A stretch of 64,000 bases of DNA from Lachnospiraceae bacterium (GTDB lineage: Bacteria; Bacillota; Clostridia; Lachnospirales; Lachnospiraceae): contig QXXL01000046.1 of assembly GCA_009911505.1 (NCBI GenBank), positions 1-64,000 of the forward strand, written 5' to 3'. This document shows, one piece after another, positions 8,951 to 17,491 of the stretch. Position 1 is the stretch's first letter, and each line of letters begins with the position of its first letter. The notes under the pieces were generated by a model. That model searched no databases. It saw nothing but the letters and a program-made list of their open reading frames with translations, and was not told the origin of the DNA. The position numbers and the translations under genes were made by a program.

Positions 8951-9417
8951 TAGGGTGCAGTGTTGGACGGATAGACAAAATACAGCGGCATCAAATTCTG
9001 TTAATTTGATGCCGCATTTAAATTATGCTGTCCATGGGTTTGCCCTCCTTTTTTTGATTTTCCACTGCAAAATCTTTGAAATGATCTTTTCTCTTGTTCT
9101 CCATGAACCTGTTGGACTGAAACCATATCTGAATATTGCGTCTGATTCTCCGTCCGGATAATTGTTTTATTTTTCATGGTTGCTGCGTCAAGCCCATTCT
9201 TTGGATTTGTGCTATGGAATGGATGCCTTTTATAATGAGGACTTTCTTGTGATAATATGTTATGTTTTCAATGGAGGATACCTCGCTTTCTTTGGTTTGT
9301 TTTGTTGAGTTTATTGTATCTCTTAAAAGCTGTTTTGTCAACTTATTTTTTAAAAAATATTCATTAGTATTAGTTATAACTGATTTATAATTGATAATGA
9401 ATAGAAAATTCTGACAA
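8951..9417. other. 467-bp gene-free stretch between the VanW gene and the DUF4422 gene
   Basis: Apart from the hairpin at 8985-9015, the region is AT-rich towards 9300-9417. A minus-strand frame of about 46 codons (roughly 9022-9160) reads like protein (for example YGFSPTGSWRTREK) but has no start codon and is not recognisable; it may be a decayed gene end. Nothing else could be supported. Confidence 0.4.
8985..9018 (+). terminator. Strong hairpin downstream of the VanW gene
   Basis: A perfect 13-bp stem, GCGGCATCAAATT (8985-8997) with AATTTGATGCCGC (9003-9015), loop of five. Only a short T run follows, so termination may be partial. Confidence 0.6.
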
Positions 9418-10539
9418 TTAAGAGCCGTTCTTACAGGCTTCCCATAATTTGCAGGAGACTTGCTGCCGAAGGGTTTCTTCCTTGCAAAAAAGCTTTAAAG
9501 AGATATCGATGGCAGCCTGTGTGATACAGCTGTTTTGGCTTAGAAACCGAATATCTTCTTCGGAAGGCGTATCTGCAAGGAAGTGGCTGACGGCTGCATT
9601 CAGGCGGTGGAAGTGTGCAATCAGGCTCTTATAATCGCGGATGGTGTCTAAGATGCACTTCTGGTACATTGCATCCTCAAAACTGCAGGTAGATATTATC
9701 TGCATACAAAGCCGCAGTTCCCCGGTGACATCCGAAGCTTCCATGAGCACATCCGGGCGTATCTGATAGCAGTTTAAAAAATAATTTCCAGCTTGTTCAT
9801 ATTTCCGTTGTTCGAGGAATGCGGCCAATTGCTCCCGCAGCTGCCTGGTTTCGTATTTTTCACCGGACATGCCGACCTTGCATTCTAAGGCATGCAGGCC
9901 GTTGTGGCGGATATAGACTGTTTGTAAAAATTCGGACAAAAAGCCAAAAAGCCGCTGGTTGTAGTCGTTATACCCGCTCATATCTGTGCGTTTCTGCACT
10001 TCAAACAGGATGTCAAAGAGCCATGCACAGTAGTTGTCGTAGCATTTTTTTGAAGTAATGAAAATATTTCCGAAATAGGTGTGTGTGCCATGGACCAGTG
10101 AATCAAATATATCGGCATATGCCGGATATTTTTCTTTTAGCACATCTCCTGTGGTGATCAGATCTTTTAAATGGTGGTTTTCCCCAAACCCATGATAATA
10201 GGAACATGTTAAATCCAGCAGTTTAGTTGTGATGATGTCACATTGCGACAAGAGGCTGTTAATTTCTGTTTCTGTAAAAAGCGCCCCGTCTTCGTTGATT
10301 AGGTAGCGCCGGTAGTGGCATATGCCGATATTTTTGGCATCGTGGTAATTCTTCCAGAGCCAGTACATGCCCGTTAATTCACAGAAATAAGGGTTTAAGG
10401 CAGAAATATTGTCACCAGTGTCATCACCTAAAAAACCAAGATCCGCTGAACCGGCGCGTCCAACGTGCAAAGGGATGTAGAGGGGGTCGTTAGGCGGGGT
10501 AAAGGGCTTGTGGGTAATTGTAAATATTCTTGTAGACAT
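9418..10539 (-). CDS. DUF4422 domain protein, glycosyltransferase-like
   Basis: Protein of 373 residues. Residues 1 to about 230 match the DUF4422 pattern: FTITHKPFTPP, later GDDTGDNISALNPYFCELTG and the strongly characteristic WKNYHDAKNIGICHYRRYL segment. DUF4422 proteins are found in capsule, exopolysaccharide and glycan clusters and are thought to be glycosyltransferase-like; no activity can be assigned from the sequence. The C-terminal 140 residues are helical and not recognised. The gene stands alone, divergent from the GH84 gene. A TATAAT-like minus-strand box (10574-10579) lies upstream. Confidence 0.85.
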   Translation of the reverse strand: MSTRIFTITHKPFTPPNDPLYIPLHVGRAGSADLGFLGDDTGDNISALNPYFCELTGMYWLWKNYHDAKNIGICHYRRYLINEDGALFTETEINSLLSQCDIITTKLLDLTCSYYHGFGENHHLKDLITTGDVLKEKYPAYADIFDSLVHGTHTYFGNIFITSKKCYDNYCAWLFDILFEVQKRTDMSGYNDYNQRLFGFLSEFLQTVYIRHNGLHALECKVGMSGEKYETRQLREQLAAFLEQRKYEQAGNYFLNCYQIRPDVLMEASDVTGELRLCMQIISTCSFEDAMYQKCILDTIRDYKSLIAHFHRLNAAVSHFLADTPSEEDIRFLSQNSCITQAAIDISLKLFCKEETLRQQVSCKLWEACKNGS

Positions 10540-10660
10540 TAAAAAGATTCCTTTCTGCGTATGCTATGCAGATATTATAACACAAATTACGGATTTTTTG
10601 TTATTATATTCTAAAAAATCCTTCTGAAATTTTTTATGATATATTTTTTGCATAAAATAG

Positions 10661-10689
10661 TTGAATTTGGTTTGGTAAAGTTGTATAAT
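10661..10689 (+). promoter_or_regulatory. Predicted sigma-A promoter of the GH84 gene
   Basis: TTGAAT (10661-10666), 17-nt spacer, TATAAT (10684-10689), 40 nt upstream of the start codon. Confidence 0.7.
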
Positions 10690-10729
10690 TTTTACATAAA
10701 CCATTTCAGAAAGGAGAAAAGAAGGAATT

Positions 10730-13700
10730 ATGAAGAAATTAAGAAGAGTTATGAGCCTTTTATTGGCATGCGCTATGGTTTTGTCAGGACTTACTGTCCT
10801 ACCTGCGCAGCCAGTACAAGCAGAAGAGACTGCGCAGGAGTATACGATTTACCCGACACCGCAGTCTGTTGTTTATGGGGTGGGGGGGGGTACCCTTACA
10901 CTGCCAGGTGAGATAAATGCTGTATTTGAAGAGGGGATCGACCAGGCGACAAAGGATCGTCTGGGCGCCGTTATGTCCGTAAAAGACATTACGGTAAAAG
11001 AGGTAAATGCGGCAGAGGGCGGCAAGACCAATATTTTGGTCGGGATTGCAGGATCGGACGGTGCAGCGGCGGCTTATGCACAAGAGCATCTGGAGTACGA
11101 CGAGTCGCTTTTTAGCAAGGTAGACGCTTATCTGCTTGCAATTGAAGCAAACCAGATAACGATTGTCGGCAAAGATACAGATGCGGCTTTTTACGCAATG
11201 GCATCTTTAAAGATGATCCTGGAGCAGTCGGAAGGCATGGCTGTGCGCCAGCTTCAGATGGAAGATTATGCGGTTGGCCAGTACCGTGGCTTTATCGAAG
11301 GGTATTATGGGATTCCGTGGTCTGTAGATGACAGGATCAGCCTGATGGAATTCGGCGGCGATTTCAAGATGAATACTTATATCTTTGCTCCAAAGGACGA
11401 CCCGTACCATAATAGTATGTGGAGGGAGTTGTATCCGGAGGAGGAGCTTGCAAATATCCGTAGGATGGTAGCGGCAGGTACGGCTTCTAAGTGTCGGTTC
11501 TTATGGGCTATCCATCCATTTATGAACCAGGGTATCAATTTGAACAACTATGATGAAAGCCTGGAGGTCGTTAAGGCCAAATTCCAGCAGCTTTACGATG
11601 CGGGCGTGCGCCAGTTTGTAATTTCAGCAGATGATGCGAGCAGTAATACGGAGGTTCAGGTTAAGCTGCTTAATGATATGAGCGCATGGTCAAAGAGCAA
11701 GGGTGATTGCTATAACCTTGTATTTGTGCCGATGATTTACTGTACGGCTGCGGCTAACTGGGGATATGGGATTTCTCTGACTAACTATTACAACAAATTA
11801 AAAGAAGTAGATGAAGACGTTGAATTTATGTGGACCGGTGAATGGGTTTGCCATCCGGCAACACAATATACATTTGATCATTTCAAGCAAATCAGCGGCA
11901 AGGAGCCGTTTATGTGGCTGAACTGGCCGGTAAACGATGTAAACCATGCCCGCCTTGTTATGGGGCCTGCAGAGAATTGTGTTTTAAATACAGGCGGCGT
12001 AACTGGTTTTAAGGGGATTGTAACCAACCCGCTGGAACAGGCGGAAGCGTCTAAGGTTTCCTTGTTTGCAATTGCGGACTATGCGTGGAACACGGCGGCA
12101 TTTGACTGCGAGAAGAGCTGGGCAGACAGCTTCCAGTACATTGACGGGGGCGCACCGGATTCTTTGCATGAACTGTGTAAACACATGACGAATCCCGATC
12201 CTGGCGGAATTAAAGATATGGCGGAGTCAAAAGAGCTTGAGCCTTACATAGAAGCATTCCAGGAAGATCCGTCTGTAGAAAACGGAAACGCGCTGGCTGC
12301 AGAGTTTGAGAAAATCGCGGCTGCAGCAGATGATTTCCAGAAGAACGGCGTAAATGCCAATTTGATTGACGAGATGAATCCATGGGTAGATTCCCTGCGG
12401 GAAATCAGCAAAGCAGGGGCGGCTTATGTAAAGACGCAGCTCGCTTTAGACGCAGGCGATGAAAGCACTGCTGTAAAAGAGTACATTAAGGCAGTAAACG
12501 CTTATGAAATTTCTAAAAACTGCCCGGCTCCGCAGTTAGGCGGTACAACTATTAAGGCACAGGCTGGAGCGATGGTTATCATGCCGTTCGTGCTCGCAAT
12601 GGACAATGCCGTTAAGGCTGATATGGAAAAGGTTCTAAAGCACAGCTTTGGAGGAAGCGATGCTGGCGGCGGTACGGTAGCGGAAGCAACTGTAATCCAT
12701 AGCGGGCTTGGCGGAATCTACGAGAATTATGTATTGGCCAATATGACAGACGGCAACCTCAGCACCTATACATGGTTTAACCAGGCACAGACGGCAGGGG
12801 CTTATATCGGGTTGGATTTGGGTGATCAGTATCAGATTAATAATGTAAGCATTTATCAAGGGAACAGTGATACGCACGGCGATATTTTTGCCAATGCGAT
12901 TATGGAATATTCGTCTGACGGTGTAAATTACACTGAAATAGAAACCATAACCAATACCAACAATATTATAAGGGATTATACTGATGATAGCATCATAGGC
13001 CGTTATATCCGTATTCGTACAGACAGAGCATCGAATAGCTGGTATGCAATCCGTGAATTTACGGTTACAACGAGTGCGCCAAGCTATGATGTATATACAA
13101 ATGCAGACTCTGCGAAAGAATTGAGGATGTCCGTTAAGAAAAACGAAGCTTCTATTCTTGCCGGTGAAGAGGGAACGGATCTTACGTTAAAGGCGGGCGA
13201 ATATGTAGGAATCGAAGTTCCAAGGATACGTGAGGTTACATCGATTTCGGCTGATTACACGGCAAACGCCAATCTGATATTAGAGGGCTCATTAAACGGC
13301 ATGGACTGGGAAGATGTACAGGCCGGTGAGCAGAATACAGATTTGAGCATTATCCGGATCCGCAATAAGGGGACGTCGGATGTGTCGTTTAAATTGAATG
13401 CATTGGCTTTTACAAACAGTGATCGTGACGCAAGGTTTGTCTCTACCGTTGAATGGGAGGAAGGATATGATCCGGTATATGCCGCCGATAATTCCCTTTT
13501 GACTTCCTTTAAGGCGAAAGAAGGCAGCGGGGCGGGATCCTTCAATTGGCGTATTACGAAGCCAGTACAAGTTGGCTCTGTATGTATTTTAGCTTATCCG
13601 GGGACGGCAGAGGGCGCAAAGGTATCGCTGAAGACAAATGATAATCAATGGGTTGAAGCAGGAAGCCTTGCTGATGGCCTTAACAGCTATTCAGATCTGG

Positions 13701-16030
13701 AGTGGTATGACTGCATAAAAGAGATAAAGGTAGATTGGGAATCCAAAGCTCCCAGGATTGTAGAAATTTATACGACAGATCCAAGGACGCCAGGCATTAC
13801 GTTGGATCGGACATCTGTCAGCATGAAACTGGATGCAACAGTAACTCTCAAAGCAGAGGTGTTTGTAGCACAGGGTGAAGACAGGACAGTATCTTGGACA
13901 TCAAGTGCGCCGGAAATTGCGTCTGTAGATGAAAATGGCGTAGTTACAGCAAAACAAGTAGGAAACGCAGTAATTACAGCAAGCGCAGCCAATGGTAAAT
14001 ATACGGCTGAATGTGCGGTTGCCGTATCGCGTTCAGGAGAACCAGTCAAACTGACAATCGTTGAGGCAACAGCAGGAAGTGAACAGCCACAGTCAGGTTC
14101 AGAAGGGCCGGCCAGTCTGGCAATTGATGGAAATAACAATACATTCTGGCACAGCCTGTGGGATGGCGATGAGATGGAGAACCTCTGGATTACTGCTGAT
14201 CTGGGCGCGGTGTATGATGTAACATCTTATACCTATTATCCAAGGCCTGCAAACAGTACAGGCACCCGTAATGGATTCATTGAGGAATATGCTATCTATG
14301 TAAGTGAGGACAATGAGAACTGGACGTTAGCGGCAGTGGGAGAATTTGAAAATGACGGTACATTGCAGACTGTAAACTTTTTAGCAGCTGTACCAGCCCG
14401 TTATGTAAGGCTAAATGCATTAGCGGTTGTTTCTGATTCAGGTCCGAATTTTGCAAGTGCAGCAGAAATTGGCGTATTTGGCACTGAGCATGACGACGCG
14501 ATTGTAGATAAACGGCAGGCATTGGATGCACTGTTTTCTGCAGATGCAAACGCAGATAAATATACAGAGGATTCCTATGAAACATATATATTGGCAGTGC
14601 AGGAAGTGATGACGGTTATTGAGGATGTCGCTGCTACACAGGAGGATGTGGACAGCGCTGTAAGGGCATACCGGGATGCGGCAAGCAAACTAGTAATCAA
14701 AGTTACCAGTATTACCGTAAATCCGGATGAAGTATTGCTTAAAGTAGGCACAACCGCAAATCTTACTGTAACAGTACAGCCAAGTGATGCAACAGATAAA
14801 TCCGTGACCTTTACATCTGACAAACCAGAAGTCGCTTCTGTAAATGCAGAAGGCGTTGTGGAAGCAAAGAGCCGTGGTACGGCAGTGATAACGGTTGCAG
14901 GGGCAAATGGAGTAACGGCGACCTGTACAGTCAATGCAGTAGATACGATTGAAGTAACCGGGTTAAAATTAATCGGCGCCCCCAAAAGGCCAATAGATAT
15001 TGGCGCAACAGTAACGGTAGAAGCAGTTGTAGAACCTAACAATGCCGATAATCAGCAGGTTACATGGGTATCCAGCAATCCGGCAGTAGCAACTGTAGAA
15101 AATGGCGTAGTTACTGCAGTGGCAGGCGGAGAAACAGAAATTACCGTTACAACCGAAGATGGCGGCTTTACACAGAAATTTACCGTTAAAGTAAACTACC
15201 CGCCAGTCGTAAACGTTACCGGTCTGGAGTTAAGCGGCGTGCCTGTAAATGCGTTAAATATCGGTGATAAAGTGACCGTAACCGCAAAGGTACTGCCGGA
15301 AGACGCTGATAATAAGAACGTTACATGGGCGTCCAGTAATCCGGCAGTAGCAACTGTAGAAAACGGCGTAGTAACTGCGGTAGCAGCAGGCGATGCAGAA
15401 ATTTCAGCAAAAACCGAAGATGGTGGCTTTACACAGAAATTTGCTGTAAAGGTAAATCCAAAACAGGATGTAAATGGCGGCAATAACGATCAGAACCCGC
15501 AGCCTCCTGCACCAGCGCCGGCTGTTCCGGCTAAAGGCAAGGTATACACAGTTAGCGGCAGCAATTATAAAGTGGCTAGCGCTTCTGTAGATGGCGGCAC
15601 AGTTGCTTTTACCGGATACAAGGGCAACACCAAAACCAGTATTAAGATTCCAGCTTCTGTAACGATTGAAGGTAAACCATATAAGGTTACATCAATTGCT
15701 AAGAAAGCTTTACATAAGAAAACGAAACTGGCTACGGTTACCATCGGGAATAATGTTACATCTATTGATGCATCTGCATTTGAAAAATGTACATCCTTAA
15801 AGAAAGTTACAATTGGCACAGCCCTTAAGACTATTGGAAAGAAAGCGTTCAGCGGTGATAAAAAGTTAAGCAACATTACCATTAAATCAAAGAAGCTGAC
15901 AAAGGTAAATTCAAAAGCCCTTTCTAACGTTAAGAATGTAACAATTACAGTTCCAAAAGCGAAGAAGAAAGCTTATACACGGCTGTTTAAAGGAAAAGGT
16001 GCTAAAAAAGTTAAAATGAAAGCAAAATAA
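10730..16030 (+). CDS. Secreted GH84 beta-N-acetylglucosaminidase with F5/8C, Ig-like, FIVAR-like and LRR modules
   Basis: Secreted enzyme of 1766 residues that would remove terminal N-acetylglucosamine from host glycans or mucin. Residues 1-34 are a signal peptide (LLLACAMVLSGLTVLPAQPVQA). Residues 40-160 look like the small GH20/84 N-terminal domain. Residues 180-480 are the GH84 catalytic barrel: RGFIEGYYGIPWS is the entry motif and the catalytic Asp pair lies at 301-302 (FVISADDASS). A helical bundle follows, then an F5/8C carbohydrate-binding module (about 650-785), a bacterial Ig-like domain (about 1020-1105), a second F5/8C module (about 1110-1250), a FIVAR-like helical segment (1260-1325), three more Ig-like BIG_2 repeats, a Pro-rich linker and a C-terminal LRR_5 region rich in Lys. 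No LPXTG sorting signal is present. A run of nine G lies early in the gene. Confidence 0.93.
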   Translation: MKKLRRVMSLLLACAMVLSGLTVLPAQPVQAEETAQEYTIYPTPQSVVYGVGGGTLTLPGEINAVFEEGIDQATKDRLGAVMSVKDITVKEVNAAEGGKTNILVGIAGSDGAAAAYAQEHLEYDESLFSKVDAYLLAIEANQITIVGKDTDAAFYAMASLKMILEQSEGMAVRQLQMEDYAVGQYRGFIEGYYGIPWSVDDRISLMEFGGDFKMNTYIFAPKDDPYHNSMWRELYPEEELANIRRMVAAGTASKCRFLWAIHPFMNQGINLNNYDESLEVVKAKFQQLYDAGVRQFVISADDASSNTEVQVKLLNDMSAWSKSKGDCYNLVFVPMIYCTAAANWGYGISLTNYYNKLKEVDEDVEFMWTGEWVCHPATQYTFDHFKQISGKEPFMWLNWPVNDVNHARLVMGPAENCVLNTGGVTGFKGIVTNPLEQAEASKVSLFAIADYAWNTAAFDCEKSWADSFQYIDGGAPDSLHELCKHMTNPDPGGIKDMAESKELEPYIEAFQEDPSVENGNALAAEFEKIAAAADDFQKNGVNANLIDEMNPWVDSLREISKAGAAYVKTQLALDAGDESTAVKEYIKAVNAYEISKNCPAPQLGGTTIKAQAGAMVIMPFVLAMDNAVKADMEKVLKHSFGGSDAGGGTVAEATVIHSGLGGIYENYVLANMTDGNLSTYTWFNQAQTAGAYIGLDLGDQYQINNVSIYQGNSDTHGDIFANAIMEYSSDGVNYTEIETITNTNNIIRDYTDDSIIGRYIRIRTDRASNSWYAIREFTVTTSAPSYDVYTNADSAKELRMSVKKNEASILAGEEGTDLTLKAGEYVGIEVPRIREVTSISADYTANANLILEGSLNGMDWEDVQAGEQNTDLSIIRIRNKGTSDVSFKLNALAFTNSDRDARFVSTVEWEEGYDPVYAADNSLLTSFKAKEGSGAGSFNWRITKPVQVGSVCILAYPGTAEGAKVSLKTNDNQWVEAGSLADGLNSYSDLEWYDCIKEIKVDWESKAPRIVEIYTTDPRTPGITLDRTSVSMKLDATVTLKAEVFVAQGEDRTVSWTSSAPEIASVDENGVVTAKQVGNAVITASAANGKYTAECAVAVSRSGEPVKLTIVEATAGSEQPQSGSEGPASLAIDGNNNTFWHSLWDGDEMENLWITADLGAVYDVTSYTYYPRPANSTGTRNGFIEEYAIYVSEDNENWTLAAVGEFENDGTLQTVNFLAAVPARYVRLNALAVVSDSGPNFASAAEIGVFGTEHDDAIVDKRQALDALFSADANADKYTEDSYETYILAVQEVMTVIEDVAATQEDVDSAVRAYRDAASKLVIKVTSITVNPDEVLLKVGTTANLTVTVQPSDATDKSVTFTSDKPEVASVNAEGVVEAKSRGTAVITVAGANGVTATCTVNAVDTIEVTGLKLIGAPKRPIDIGATVTVEAVVEPNNADNQQVTWVSSNPAVATVENGVVTAVAGGETEITVTTEDGGFTQKFTVKVNYPPVVNVTGLELSGVPVNALNIGDKVTVTAKVLPEDADNKNVTWASSNPAVATVENGVVTAVAAGDAEISAKTEDGGFTQKFAVKVNPKQDVNGGNNDQNPQPPAPAPAVPAKGKVYTVSGSNYKVASASVDGGTVAFTGYKGNTKTSIKIPASVTIEGKPYKVTSIAKKALHKKTKLATVTIGNNVTSIDASAFEKCTSLKKVTIGTALKTIGKKAFSGDKKLSNITIKSKKLTKVNSKALSNVKNVTITVPKAKKKAYTRLFKGKGAKKVKMKAK
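10882..10890 (+). repeat. G9 homopolymer inside the GH84 coding sequence
   Basis: Nine consecutive G form part of a Gly-Val-Gly-Gly-Gly-Thr stretch near residue 52. In the present sequence the tract keeps the gene in frame. Long G tracts near the 5' end of surface-protein genes are classical slippage sites. Confidence 0.8.
15060..15440 (+). repeat. Two near-identical BIG_2 unit copies in the GH84 gene, 261-nt period
   Basis: The segment beginning TACATGGG at 15061 recurs at 15322 with few differences over more than 80 nt (both encode SSNPAVATVENGVVTAVA). The 261-nt offset equals 87 residues, one Ig-like domain. The DNA-level identity suggests recent tandem duplication or gene conversion. Confidence 0.8.
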
Positions 16031-16052
16031 AAGCTGTTATATGTAGTAAAAG

Positions 16053-16093
16053 ACTGCCCCGCCAGAGAGTGTTCTCTGTAGGGGCAGTTTTTT
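16053..16093. terminator. Intrinsic terminator between convergent GH84 and DUF6483 genes
   Basis: ACTGCCCC (16053-16060) pairs with GGGGCAGT (16081-16088), followed by six T on the plus strand. It lies 23 nt after the GH84 stop and before the end of the minus-strand gene, so it could serve both. Confidence 0.8.
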
Positions 16094-16100
16094 GAAAAAA

Positions 16101-16484
16101 TTAATATTGAAATAGGTCCGTTAAACCGATACAATTGGTCGCCCGGGCTATATTTTCAAGGCCCAGTTTGATTTCTTCCGGGCTGTAATTGTGCTTTTCT
16201 AAAAAAGAAATGCTAAAGCCGGAAAGATGCTGGTAAAAGATTAGGGCGGTCTCAATATCTGTAAGGGAGGAGGTGTCTAAGGCTTCGTAAAGAAGGTTTT
16301 CTGCTTCATTAATTTGCCCGCTGTCTGCCATAGCAAGCAGACGGCTGCAGAAATCATCTGAAGAAGTGGAGCTGCCTTCAGCGTGCAGCTCATAGGTAAG
16401 CTTATCCTTGCCCAGAACCAGTTTTGCAATCATCCGGATGGAATCGCGGATAACCCGTAAGATATAATCTTGTTCGTAATCCAT
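16101..16484 (-). CDS. DUF6483 family protein
   Basis: Small soluble helical protein of 127 residues. The N-terminus (MDYEQDYILRVIRDSIRMIAK followed by a VLGK segment) and the tail around YSPEEIKLGLENIARA match the DUF6483 family common in Lachnospiraceae. Function is unknown. A TPR-like arrangement of helices is suggested by LLAMADSGQINEAENLLYEA. The ATG at 16484 is preceded by AAAGGAGCAG. It is convergent with the GH84 gene and divergent from the BlaI-type gene, with no obvious functional link to either. Confidence 0.75.
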   Translation of the reverse strand: MDYEQDYILRVIRDSIRMIAKLVLGKDKLTYELHAEGSSTSSDDFCSRLLAMADSGQINEAENLLYEALDTSSLTDIETALIFYQHLSGFSISFLEKHNYSPEEIKLGLENIARATNCIGLTDLFQY

Positions 16485-16622
16485 TTATCTGCTCCTTTGT
16501 GTATGATAAAATGATAGGTACATGGTTATTTTAGCATATGTGGGAACATGTGTAAATGTTGGGACAGATTTCAGATAACAGGAGTTGTTGCAATTTTTAT
16601 ATGAAAAATTTGGTAAAAATAC

Positions 16623-16651
16623 TTGACAAATTAATTTAAAAATATTAATAA
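16623..16651 (+). promoter_or_regulatory. Predicted sigma-A promoter of the BlaI-type gene
   Basis: TTGACA (16623-16628), 17-nt spacer, TAATAA (16646-16651), 49 nt before the start codon. BlaI-type repressors usually autoregulate, but a clear TACA/TGTA palindrome was not identified. Confidence 0.6.
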
Positions 16652-16700
16652 TAAAGAGCGTAAGATGTTGGCAGTTTTCAGAGTCTGAGGAGGGAATAAT

Positions 16701-17096
16701 ATGTTAGTAAAAGGAGCAAGTTTGACAAAAAGCGAGGAGCAGATGATGGACATTTTCTGGTCATCAGAAGAACCGCTTACAAGTGTGGATATTGTAAATA
16801 TGAAAGTAAGGGATACATGGGGAAATGGCCTTGTACATAATATTATCCGGGCGCTTTTAAAAAAAGGGTTATTAGAGGAGTGCGGAATAGAACGTTATAA
16901 AACTCAGTATGCCAGGAAGCTCTGCCCTGCAATGACAAAGGAAGAGTATATTGCCAAAATGATGAGCGCTAAAGCAGAAGGGAAAGAATCACGTTTTAAA
17001 GTATTGCTTGCCCTTGCAAAAGAAGAGGAAGATATAGAAGAGATGGTAAGTGAGCTAGAAGCAGTCATTCAAAGGCTTCGCCAGGACATAGAATAA
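16701..17096 (+). CDS. BlaI/MecI/CopY family transcriptional repressor
   Basis: Penicillinase-repressor family protein of 131 residues. A winged helix occupies residues 8-80 (LTKSEEQMMDIFWSSEEPLT, then the recognition-helix segment GNGLVHNIIRALLKKGLLEE). The acidic C-terminal helix (about 95-131) fits the dimerisation arm. BlaI and MecI are normally inactivated by a co-encoded BlaR1/MecR1 metalloprotease sensor; none is present nearby, nor is a beta-lactamase or a copper ATPase. It appears monocistronic, with a GAGGAGGG ribosome site and a terminator after it. The regulated genes and signal are unknown. Confidence 0.88.
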   Translation: MLVKGASLTKSEEQMMDIFWSSEEPLTSVDIVNMKVRDTWGNGLVHNIIRALLKKGLLEECGIERYKTQYARKLCPAMTKEEYIAKMMSAKAEGKESRFKVLLALAKEEEDIEEMVSELEAVIQRLRQDIE

Positions 17097-17145
17097 AGGG
17101 CATAAAGGCATCTATTAAGATTTTCTAAATACGCCGATGGCATGA

Positions 17146-17172
17146 GCATAAGAGCAGCTTATGCCGTTTTTT
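17146..17172 (+). terminator. Intrinsic terminator after the BlaI-type gene
   Basis: GCATAAG (17146-17152) and CTTATGC (17158-17164) flank a five-nt loop and are followed by a six-T run. Confidence 0.7.
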
Positions 17173-17248
17173 ATTGTAAAAGACCGTAGGGAAAAAATAA
17201 GGGCGCCACTGCAATATAAATATAATTAACAATAATTCTAAAAAACAG

Positions 17249-17491
17249 TTGTAAAACAAAAAGGTTTATGGTAAATTAGATATTATAGAGAGGGCAATTA
17301 AAAATATTAAAGATTTAACTTGATGATTTACAACAGGAAGGGGGATTATTTAAACGAAACGGATGTGAAAAGCAAATGCTTTGCAAATAAAAGGTTTCTG
17401 CTTTCTCTAAACAGGAAAAGGAAAAGAAAGAATAATTGCAGGGGTAGGGCAATTACATGAAAAATTAGAAAACAAAAAGGAGGAATACATT
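17249..17491 (+). promoter_or_regulatory. Promoter and long leader of the LRR protein gene
   Basis: TTGTAA (17249-17254), 17-nt spacer and TAAATT (17272-17277) form a plausible promoter about 215 nt before the start codon. The leader is purine-rich and contains no recognisable gene. I compared it mentally with the c-di-GMP riboswitch pattern and found no match. Its length invites the possibility of regulation, but no structure could be supported. Confidence 0.35.

Noticed and set aside
8955..9161. A 68-codon plus-strand frame after the VanW gene
   Set aside because: It contains the terminator hairpin and has no ribosome site.
17100..17491. A c-di-GMP or other riboswitch ahead of the LRR gene
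   Set aside because: No match to remembered riboswitch core sequences was found; only a covariance search could settle it.
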